Source: Lamellibrachia satsuma (taxonomy: Eukaryota; Annelida; Polychaeta; Sabellida; Siboglinidae). From it: DNA of 64,000 nucleotides. This document shows, piece by piece, positions 1-11,500 of the stretch (positions within the stretch are counted from its first letter, which is position 1; each line of letters opens with the position of its first letter). A program made the position numbers and the translations under genes. The notes below the pieces were generated by a model, which did no database searches, was not told where the DNA came from, and saw only the letters and a list, made by a program, of their open reading frames with translations. The stretch spans positions 3,383,501 through 3,447,500 of the forward strand of contig BSQZ01000001.1 in assembly GCA_033239005.1 (NCBI GenBank). The letters are read 5' to 3'.

Positions 1-1096
1 AATCAAATTCAATTCCGAATTAATTCTATGGGAGTGTTTCCAACGCAAACACATGGGATAATAGTAATATGCAATTGTAATAGACATTGAGGTGGTTATG
101 TCTTTACACATTCCTAGCACACACAAAGGGCATGGTTTCAGCAAACAGACAACAAATGTTATCTTAGAGCAGGAGCTGCAACCTGTATTGAATTCAAAGT
201 ACGCTCATCACACCCCACCATAGTTTGATTTGAGCAGAACTTAAGATTTTTTTCCAGTTGCCCTTTGTTCAAATTTTTACAAACGTTTTCACCTCAGATC
301 TTCAAATGGTGTACAAATGTATGTTTAGCTGCTACAAAGACTTTTGAGTTCATAATACAATTCTAGGGTTGGATTTGAGGACCACATTGGAAATAAAACC
401 AGATCGCACCAACACAAGAAAATGAGGTTCAATTAATTTTCTTTCAGTTCCAATTCTGTTTGATGAAAATCTTTCAATTCAAATTCTGGAATTGAATTGA
501 ATAATTCCAATTAATGTTTTAATTCACCACAGCCCTGTCTATGTACACCAAATGAAATCTGCTAGGTTTTGCCAAACATTTGCTTAGATTTAGCAAGTCA
601 TGGAAGGTAGCCAGTCGGGCTACCAACCTTGCAAAGTGAAGTAGCCCGACAGCTTCTTAGGTAGCCAACTTGCTAATTAATACTTTGATAATAGAAAGTA
701 AATACTTTGAAGATAGAATGTATGAACAATATCAATAACAAATAAAAACATAAAAAACAAACAGTTTTGAAACATTTATTTTCAAGTCAGGATCAATACA
801 ATGTAATACGGATTACAGTATACAACTGTACACATGTGACAGATTGTTTTGTTTTCATAACATAGTACACCAACAGTCTACATGAAAAGTCTCCAAGCGT
901 CATCAGGTCCAGTGAACTGCATAGTTTACAGGACCTGCTGATTATTCACAGGACCCGGTTTTACCTCCAAATATTGCTAAAACGGTGACATGTGCAACAC
1001 GTGGATATATATAAGTGGTGCCACGCAGCACCAGCCTAGAGAAACTTCAACCAGGTTCCTAATTAATTCACCAGAAGCGCTCCACGCACCATGTGG

Positions 1097-1133
<37 letters not shown>

Positions 1134-1963
1134 AGTGGTGCCAAGACTGTTAACATGACCGGTTAGTACTTCAGTGTAGAATGACCGTTCGGTTACATAT
1201 TGAGCGTCAATGTGGTTGTTTAAAAATACAATGAATGCTCCCTATTGATGTTACTTCGGCTACGGTTTGGCAACATTTCTTGCAATGTCAAACATGTCAC
1301 AAACACACGATTTTAATGAAATTTTAATTGAAATTGTTATGAATAGAACATGTTTGGAGGAGTTTATAAATACAAGAATTTATATATAAATGTCTGTGTA
1401 CCAGATTAAAAAAAAATCTTATTTAAATAAAACAAAATCCGATTTTTGTATTTAAAAAAAATCTAGATTTTTGTCAACCCTGACATGAATGCAATATAGC
1501 CAGGACAACACTTCTGAGATGTTTATTAACATTCCATTTATTTTTGCTGGGTCTAAAATGTTGCAGCTCTGTAAATATTTTTAGTTGCTATGCGGGCCAC
1601 TGTAGTCACAAATTGTAGTCGCCCAAAGCCATTTTTGGGCGCCATTGGCGACCGGGCAAACACTAAATCTCACCCCTGTACTGTCATCAAAAGTAATTGT
1701 GCTTCAACTGCTATTTTTTCACTCGATTTTACACATGTGACGAACACAAGAAAATATATACTTGATCACAATTTTTCATTTGAAATAAATCTGTAAAAAC
1801 AGGATACAGTTGTATACCTAAAAAATCTCCCCAAAAAATCCATATTGCATATGGTGTGGCCAGGCCTGTTTTATGTTTTTAGTAAGTAAACGTATTCAGT
1901 AGTGCAACATCATAGTTTGTACCATCCGTGCATGTCTTTTAATGGTGTTTGTTGTTGTCACAG
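1..1963. other. AT-rich repeat-bearing DNA, probably intron of the USP gene
   Basis: No coding exon supported. Contents: AATTC-rich dispersed repeat (1-30 and about 360-540, inverse orientation to 2840-3000); a short hairpin ggtagcc/ggctacc around 606-624; a duplication of about 90 bp carrying gtggatatatat and ataagtggtgcca (1001-1025 and 1092-1142) with (TA)n expanded in the second copy; and a segment with inverted gtcgccc/gggcgac motifs near 1617-1655. Confidence 0.5.
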
Positions 1964-2583
1964 ACACATGCTGAGTGTGACGAGTGTGGAATGAGAGGAC
2001 CCAACCTGTGGTTATGTCTACAATCCCGCTGTCTCTATGTCGGCTGTGGGGAGGCAGCCAAGGACCATAGCGTGCAGCACTCAGAGGTGTGGGTCATACA
2101 AATCACTCAATCACTCAATCACTCAATCACTCAATCACTCATGTTGATGACTGGCTTCAACCATCTGTCTCCAAACATCTCTGTGCCACATTGCCATATT
2201 CAGCTTTCCAGGCTTCAGATCAACATCTTCCCTTAGACAGTCAATAAGTGTAAAGGTCTTCCATGTGATTGTTGCTACCGGATTGTCCTTCCTTTATCAA
2301 AGTGTAGTTGTGCTTTTCAAGTGCTGTAATTAGTTTTTATGATACCTTGTAACTGACGATTGTAATTGAACTCAATCCTGTTTGTTAGTCGTTAGCTTGA
2401 ACTGTCATGTAGCAAGTGACATTGTTGTTAGTCATGAGCTTGACCTGTCATGTAGCAAGTGTCATTGTGGTTGCGTTGATAGATGGAGAAACATCACCTG
2501 ACAATGAACATGACAAATATGAGAATCTGGTGTCATTTGTGTGAGTGTGAAGTCTACATGGAGAGGAACAAACCACCGTTCAT
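1964..2583 (+). CDS. USP20/USP33: USP exons A-B: ZnF-UBP domain (C-terminal part)
   Basis: Exon 1964-2086 (after cacag, before gtgtgg) encodes [15 protein letters not shown], then [10 protein letters not shown] and DHSVQHSE. Exon 2483-2583 (before gtaagt) encodes the KHHLTMN and [12 protein letters not shown] segments. The spaced Cys and His residues are the zinc ligands of the UBP zinc finger, which in many family members binds the free ubiquitin C-terminus. The domain lacks its first residues (the CPHL-type start), so at least one coding exon lies upstream. I found no convincing match for it in 1-1963. An 8-bp tandem repeat (aatcactc) follows the first donor at 2100-2142. Confidence 0.92.
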
Positions 2584-5500
2584 GTAAGTGCATGCTGTAA
2601 TTCATTATCTTTCCATGTGAAGAGATAAAAGTACAGGTGCTATGTACGATCTTGCCTGAGACCCTTGTTCTGTGTCACTTGGCCTGTCCAGTGTCTCAGC
2701 ATCTCGACAGCCTTGCTACCAATGTGTATATCATGTACAGATTTGTATAATTCATGAATTTTGCCTGTGCATTGGTTTGTTCTCTTAGTGAGGGAGCTGT
2801 CATTCTGGAAAAGTCAGTGCCAGTTTGGCTGCGGCTAATCACCATCAGGGCTGGGGACAATTCCAAAAGGAAATGGAAGTATTCTATTCCATTCAATTCA
2901 ATTCCAGAATTAGAATTTGAATTGAAAGATTTTGAGCAAAAGGAATTGGAATTGAATGAAAAAGAATTGACCCTCATTTTCTTGATCTGGTCAAACCCCA
3001 CCTTCCAGACAATCCATAAACAGCAGACATGTCTTATCAGCTCACATAAACAATGAAATAATAGCAGGCTTTAGCAGCTAGGCCCAGTTGGTCAGGTTGA
3101 CTTTCAGGTTGACTTACTGAGGCCAGAAACCATGATCTAATGACATACATGTGTGCACAATAGAAGCCTGCTGTTAATAATTGCAGTTAGTAGCTGGATA
3201 TGTGCTAGACTTCCAGTGTAAATAAGGCAGTGCAAATAAGATTGAGTTTTAGAAATATGGAAGTAAGCCCTGGAAGTCCATTTTCACCTTAGTATGACAA
3301 ATGATTAAAGGACTTGAACAATTTGGTGTAAAAGTGGAGTCTATGTATTTCCCTTTGAGCTAATGCTTGTGAGAGAATATTAAATGTTTTCATTTGTGCT
3401 CAACAATGCAACTCGTCCTTTCACTCCCATTTAGATAACTGCAATCCTGGAAGTCCATTTGCTCACCTTGTGCATTAACTCAGGTGTGATATGTATTCAT
3501 CACAGAAGTTACTGACAGGCTTTGTGTGAATTTGCTCACTCTGAATGCTTCAAATTGATTGAACATAATAATTTAAATAGAAAACGTTTTTGCCAGGAGT
3601 GCGTTTTTCTGAGGGTTTTTTTCTGTGTCTGTATTCATAGACTAAATGCCTTCATAATGTTCATGTAACTATTTTTAAAAGGTGTTGGAAAAACTACCGA
3701 TTGAATTATTTTGGAAAAAGAATTGACTTGGATTTGGAAATATTTCAGCAGGAATTGGTAAAAAAGGAAAATTTAAAAAAAAGGAATTGGTATTTTGATT
3801 AAAAGGAATTGTATTTGGAATTGATTAAAAGGAATTGACCCTGATTATCATGGCTGGCATAGCATATTAACAAAACATACACTGCAAAACCATTACTGTA
3901 TATGTTGGTTTGTGAAACTAGTGAACAACTTCACCATAACAATAAAAAATATCATCTTTCAGGTAACCACATTTACAACAAACTGTATGTGCTAAGTTGT
4001 GCTTATAAAATGTAATAAACTAAATTCCTTATTACACCAATAACATGCCCGACTAGTGACTGGTATAAATACCTGTTTCATTGTGTCCAGCATGCGTGAA
4101 ACCAACAGACCCCACTTGGCGGCCCCGTCAGAGCCCTGTACACCAGAGTGGAGGGGGACTCACTGCAACACCCAGTCCATGGAGGACTCTGAATCGGATG
4201 ACGACAGTGAAACCAGCAAGCCAAAAGGTCAGCCTAGAGATTTCTTGGCTATTGCTGGTGTCATAGTTATGTTATTGTGAAATCATAATTGTTCCTCTTT
4301 GTCCGTGAAGTCTGCGGTGAATCTGGCATCGAAACTGGTACAATTTCTGCCACATCATAATGTGTGTAATGGTTGGAATTTTTTTTTCCTAGAAGGTGGT
4401 GTTTGTGTTTTGTAATTCAGCTTCAGTTAGATCCTCTCCAGTGATTGTTTATTGGCCGTATAGCTTTAAGTTTCTGTGGTCACATGTTACTGCTTATATT
4501 ACGTCTGTTGTGTGTTCCACAGGTTTGACTGGACTTGAAAACATGGGCAACACATGCTACTTGAACTCAGCCATCCAAGCTCTCTCTAACTGGTACATAT
4601 CTGTCACTCTGTTGCCTGTGTCACTGACACCAGACATGTCTGTGAAACCATTGTCACTCTCACCAGACATGTCTGTGAAACCATTGTCACTCTCACCAGA
4701 CATGTCTGTCAAACCATTGTCACTCTCACCAGACATGTCTGTCAAACCATTGTCATTATCATGTGTCATGCCAGAAAAACAATCGGACAACTGACGAGGT
4801 TCTTCCTGGACTGCCAGGATTCATGTGTGTGTTTACTGTCCACAGTCCCCCACTGACGAGGTTCTTCCTGGACTGCCAGGGATTTGTGTGTGTTTACTGT
4901 CCACAGTCCCCCCACTGACGAGGTTCTTCCTGGACTGCCAGGGATTCATGTGTGTTTACTGTCCACATTCCCCCCACTGATGAGGTTCTTCCTGGACTGC
5001 CAGGGATTCATGAGTGTTTACTGTCCACAGTCCTCCACTGACGAGGTTCTTCCTGGACTGCCAGGGATTCATGAGTGTTTACTGTCCACAGTCCCCCCAC
5101 TGACGAGGTTCTTCCTGGACTGCCAGGGATTCATGTGTGTTTACTGTCCACAGTCCTCCACTGACGAGGTTCTTACTGGACTGCCAGGGATTTGTGTGTG
5201 TTTACTGTCCACAGTCCCCCACTCATGAGGTTCTTCCTGGACTGCCAGGGATTTGTGTGTGTTTACTGTCCACAGTCCCCCACTGACAAGATTCTTCCTG
5301 AACTGCCAGGGATTTGTGTGTTTGTTTACTGTCCACAGTCCCCACTGACGAGGTTCTTCCTGAACTGCCTGGGATTCACGTGTGTGTTTACTGTCCACAG
5401 TCCCCACTGACGAGGTTCTTCCTGGACTGCCAGGGATTTGTGTGTGTGTTTACTGTCCACAGTCCCCCACTGACGAGGTTCTTCCTGGACTGCCAGGATT

Positions 5501-8500
5501 CATGTGTGTTTACTGTCCACAGTCCCCCACTGACGAGGTTCTTCCTGGACTGCCAGGGATTCATGTGTGTTTACTGTCCACAGTCCCCCACTCATGAGGT
5601 TCTTCCTGGACTGCCAGGGATTCATGTGTGTGTTTACTGTCCACAGTCCCCCACTCACGAGGTTCTTCCTGGACTGCCAGGGATTCATGTGCACCAACAA
5701 GAAACCGATGCTGTCCAACTCCTACATGAAGCTCATGTCAGAGATGTGGCACAGACGAAGGTAGGCACCATCAGTGTACACCAATAGTAGTTTCAGGGTG
5801 AGTAATCTTAAATTGGATCTTGCGTTTTAAGGCCTAGAAAAAGTCTTTGAAAATTAGAGTTTTAATAGAAAGCTCTTAAAAAGGTCTTAATTTCGATTTC
5901 ACCAAACTAGGAATAAGCTATGTTCGACAAAGGTGGAATGGACTGGGTATTGGTGAACAATATGCATGTTTAATCATGTGATACAGTTTGATCACGAAAT
6001 AAATCAATTGCTCCTTTGAATTAAATTTCTTTGTTATTTTGTATTGAATTTGTCCTTAAAAAGGTCTTAAATTTTCAAGGTATTCTTAAAAGTCTAAAAA
6101 GGTCTTAAATCTGATCAGCTCAAAGCCACGCCCTGTGTAACACATTTAGTCTGACAGTGATGCAATGTGTGTAACACTTGCATTTAGTCTGACACTGATG
6201 CAGTGTGTAACACATGTATTTAGTCTGACACTGACACAATGTGTAATGCATGCATTTAGTCTGACACTGACACAATGTTTAATACATGCATTTAGTCTCA
6301 CACTGATGCAATGTGTAACACATGCATTTATTCTCACACTGATGCAATGTTCAACAATAAGTTGTCCATGGCCCTGTTGGTGTGCTTGGTGCTCAAGTCA
6401 TGTTTGAGTGCTGTGTGGTGCAATATAATGTACAGGGCATGTAGCATTAACAGTGTACAGGGCATGTAGCATTAACAGTGTACAGGGCATGTAGCATTAA
6501 CAGTGTACAGGGCATGTAGCATTAACAGTGTACAGGGCATGTAGCATTAACAGTGTACAGGGCATGTAGCATTAACAGTGTACAGGGCATGTAGCATTAA
6601 CAGTGTACAGGGCATGTAGCATTAACAGTGTACAGGGCATGCAGCATTAACAGTGTACAGGGCATGTAGTATTAACAGTGTACAGGGCATGTAGCATTAA
6701 CATGTAATATAATTAATTTTATAATATCCTGCATAATTTTAAATACTGAGTGTTGGAATGTAATCAGTGACAGGGCTGGATCCAATTACATACCAAATTG
6801 TAATAGATTACAGGCAATATTGTAATTGATTTCTTTCATGCAATTGCAATATTATTAATTAAAGTATATATATATTTATTTATCTATATACAGTTATCAC
6901 CAAGTCTATTATATTATTATAAATCAGATACAAAACATAACAAAACACACACCTGTGACAAATATGGAATAAAGAGTTGGTCCTGCGTAACTGAAACAGT
7001 GGAATTGTAATTGAGGTGTAAATTTTTTAGTCATAATTGATATGAAAAATTAAAAGTCATTGGTGTAGTGTGAGTGGACACATCCGTGGTCAGTTGGTCT
7101 ATGTCTGATGGGAGTGTGCTAGAGCTCTTGAGTGGACACATCCTTGGTCAGTTGGTCTATGTCTGATGGGAGTGTGCTAGAGCTCATGAGTGGACACATC
7201 CGTGGTCAGTTGGTCTACGTCTGATGGGAGTGTGCTACAGTTCAGGAGTGGACACATCCATGGTCAGTTGGTCTGTGTCTGATGGGAGTGTGCTGGAGCT
7301 CACGAGTGGACACATCCTTGGTCAGTTGGTCTATGTCTGATGGGAGTGTGCTAGAGCTCTTGAGTGGACACATCCTTGGTCAGTTGGTCTATGTCTGATG
7401 GGAGTGTGCTAGAGTTCAGGAGTGGACACATCCATGGTCAGTTGGTCTATGTCTGATGGGAGTGTGCTGGAGCTCACGAGTGGACACATCCGTGGTCAGT
7501 TGGTCTATGTCTGATGGGAGTGTGCTGGAGCTCATGAGTGGACATATCCGTGGTCAGTTGGTCTATGTCTGATGGGAGTGTGCTAGAGCTCTTGAGTGGA
7601 CACATCCTTGGTCAGTTGGTCTACGTCTGATGGGAGTGTGCTAGAGTTCAGGAGTGGACACATCCATGGTCAGTTGGTCTATGTCTGATGGGAGTGTGCT
7701 GGAGCTCACGAGTGGACACATCCGTGGTCAGTTGGTCTATGTCTGATGGGAGTGTGCTGGAGCTCATGAGTGGACACATCCGTGGTCAGTTGGTCTATGT
7801 CTGATGGGAGTGTGCTAGAGCTCATGAGTGGACACATCCGTGGTCAGTTGGTCTATGTCTGATGGGAGTGTACTAGAGCTCTTGTTCTGCTGACTTCTAT
7901 CTCGAGCGTTGTTTGCAGACTCAGCTACGTGATCCCATCCAGTGTTGTGCATGGCATCAAACAAGTTCACCCCATGTTCAGTGGCTACACCCAGCAGGTA
8001 GGACTTCAGTGACACCCCATGTTCAGTGGCTACACCCAGCAGGTAGGACTTCAGTGACACCCCATGTTCAGTGGCTACACCCAGCAGGTAGGACTTCAGT
8101 GACACCTCATGTTCAGTGGCTACACCCAGCAGGTAGGACTTCAGTGACACCCCATGTTCAGTGGCTACACCCAGCAGGTAGGACTTCAGTGACACCCCAT
8201 GTTCAGTGGCTACACCCAGCAGGTAGGACTTCAGTGACACCCCATGTTCAGTGGCTACACCCAGCAGGTAGGCCTACAGCGACACCTCATGTTCAGTGGC
8301 TACACCTGGCAGGTAAGCCTACAGCCACTCCTCATGAACTGGTGTCAGTCAAATATTGCAGGCGGTGGTACTGTATTGGAAGAAGGGCAGACTCTACTAA
8401 GGGAATGGTGCTAAGGTCATCTACTCTTAATGCTGTAAAGTGGAAATAGCATTATGTTACAGTATATACAAGGCCGAACAACGTTTGCCATTTTTTCACA

Positions 8501-11500
8501 GAATTTTGGCCTGATCCAATAAAAAATAATTAATAGTTTGTCTGATGATTTCACCAGAACTAAATAACACATTTGCACAAACGAACTCGCATGTTCTAGT
8601 AGATATTAGTTAAGTTAATTTTCTTATGAAATCAGTGAAGCAAGACGTGCAAAAAAATTAAATTGAAGAGGAACCCGTCACGCTTGACTTCACATGATGT
8701 GTTGGCATGATATCTTAGTCCACTGCGGACCTACAAGACTTGAACATATTCTGTTTTTTTTAAATCCGTAGGACTCACAAGAATTCCTCCGTTGCTTCAT
8801 GGATCAGATCCATGAAGAGTTGAAGTATCCGGTAGTGACCTCAGATGAAAATTATGACGACTCTGCCAGCCGGCTGTGTAGCCATGGCGACAGTGGTATT
8901 GTGGCGCCATCTGCTTGTGACACGGCATCCGAGACAGACTACGAGACTTGTGACTCTGGTATGAGCAGTGAACGAGAGTCAGTGGAGCAGAACATTTCAG
9001 AATCTGACGACCGCAAAGACGTCATCGAAGCTGAGTTGACAGACGAGGTGGACATTGACACAGTGACGCCAGACATTGGTGACAGTGCCGACGATGACAT
9101 GGAGAAAGAGAGGCCAAGCGAGATAAGTCGGTGCGAGGACAGCGGCATTACTGTGTCAGCGATAACACTGAATGGCAGCAGCACGCGTTGTACAAAGGAC
9201 ATGAAGGTAGTTCTATGTCAAACCTCTCACAACTATTTTAATAGAATGAAATATAGAACATTAAACTATTTTAAAAACTTACATTTGCAATCTTAATTAA
9301 GGGCAGGTACGACCCTTAGATGAATGAAGATTATCAAAATCGAGAAATGTGCATTTCAGTGGCCATTTATAATGTAATGTATAGGTAATAAAAAATGTAA
9401 ATGCTATTTTCTTTATTTTTTTCATTTCCAATATCTTATGCCGTGATATCTGGAAACGTTTTAGTTGATTTTTACAAAAATTTACTTATCACTGAAGCTC
9501 TACAAGAAGAATCCTGTGGACTAGAATGATTGATATTGTTCAATTATTGTACATGATGAAAATATATTTCTGTAGCATTTGTACATAAAAAATCTTAGTT
9601 ATTGTGAACTCTTTAGTTGTGGTTTCTTTTAGTTCAGATGAAAACATAGCTTATTGGCAACACACTGCTAAAATATTAGCACATTATATCGAGTAATAGC
9701 CTTGAAATAGTGTTTTGCATTTGTCTTTGGCTGCCATCTTGAATCATGTGACTTGTCATAATTGGGTCATTGTCTCATGTTTGGGGGTTTCTGACATTAC
9801 TATACTTTTTTGCCATAAATTTCATATTTTTAGGACATAGAAAGATACGTTTTATGCATTCTATCTGTCCCTAATTATTTACACGTGTGTATCATTTATT
9901 TTTTCATTATTATTATTTGTTTTGTTTATTTTGGTTAATTTTATTAGTTTTTATTTATATGTTTATTAATTTTTACTGTATTGTACTTGTAAAAATTGCA
10001 AATTAATATATTTAAATGTCTAAGATTTTATGACAATATCATGTATGCAGAACATTTATTTGGATGGGCGCTATATAAAAAATGTATTACTATTAAGGAG
10101 AGCGTAAACCAGGCGAGTCGGCAGGCATCGGGAACCACCCACATCATGGGCACTCAGAGCGCCCCTTCCATTCCTAACCCCTCAACGCCGGATGACAACC
10201 CCATCGATGCTGCGGAGTACTGCGATGCCATCTGCGATGTCGAACCAGTACATCCAGTGTACAAATCCAGAGTGCAGAAATCACTGTCAAACCCCGAAGC
10301 TGACAAGACAACTAGACCATCGGTTGTTGCCATGGAAATGGAGAAGTGTGGCACCATGACTCAGCGCAGTCATCTTGTGCCCCATTCGGAAGGTCTGTTG
10401 GGCAAGTATCCTCTGTAGTGCATCAGTTACACAGAAATACAGTCCGAAGGACCGGGCACTGCACTGAATAAAAACATTTTTTACCTTTTTACAAGAAGTA
10501 TATTAACTGATGGCTACCAGTATTTTGACTATGATTTTCTGTTTAGATTACTGTTGTTCTGCAGTCGTATGAATTCTGAAAACTACTGTTCATTGATCTG
10601 TTGACTTACATTTAATTACCATGTGCTTGGGCGCAGTTATCTATTAAAAACGTTTTTACCCAACATTTTGAAAAGGATGAATTGTGTATGTTTGTAATGC
10701 CATATTTACAGGAATTTCACTATACCAGTTGCTCCCACTTTGAAGTGAAGGTCCACCAGCTGGCCAGACTGGCATCTCAAAGGTTTTGGCAAAGTCGTGG
10801 TGACGTGTTGTGTGGTTTGTAGGCAGGAAGGTGTCACGCTACAGAAGTGTCATCTCTGACATCTGTGACGGCAGAATCCTCAGCTCGGTGCAGTGTCTCA
10901 CTTGTGAACGAGTAAGTCTTTATGAGATGCATTTTTCAATTTAAAGGTTCTTCCTCAATTTGATTTTTTTTACTTAGCATAAGGCTATTCACACTTTCTC
11001 TAGTTACCCGATCTAACGATCAGAGTCAGTTCTTTCGATGATTTTAACAAAAGTATGAACTCTTATTAAACTGTGATTCACAATGGGCTAAAATTTCAAT
11101 GGTTCCCAACCTTTTTCACCCCGCGTACCCCCTGTGTACTGAAACGATCGGCCAGGTACCCCATCATGGTGATATAGAATTATAGACGAAACATCATTTG
11201 CCACTGTCAAAACCAGGCCCCGATTCACAGAACAGTTTTGGATAAGGAGAGGCAGAGGTCCTCTTTCCTGCACAGTTGGGGACGACATTAATTTAGTTTA
11301 CGTGCAGAACATTGACGAGAATCGTTGTTCACAGAGATACGTAGATGGAAACATCAGCAATACCCTCATGGGCACTTCAGCCACAGATGGATACAATTCT
11401 CTCTTGTTAGACCAAAAGTTTGGCAGGATATGACGATATTTGAAGTTGTATTGCAATAAAAGCTAGTATAACATTACCAGAATGCATAATTGATTCTGGT

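Noticed and set aside
1590..1796. 68-residue + frame as the missing N-terminal USP exon
   Set aside because: No ZnF-UBP start motif; it lies in a segment with inverted gtcgccc/gggcgac words typical of a repeat.
4884..5787. Several 70-157 residue frames on both strands in the 61-bp array
   Set aside because: Repeat translations. Only the frame of the last unit(s) leading into exon E is supported by the USP alignment pattern.
4630..8335. CRISPR-like arrays
   Set aside because: The repeats are head-to-tail without unique spacers, inside introns of a eukaryotic gene.
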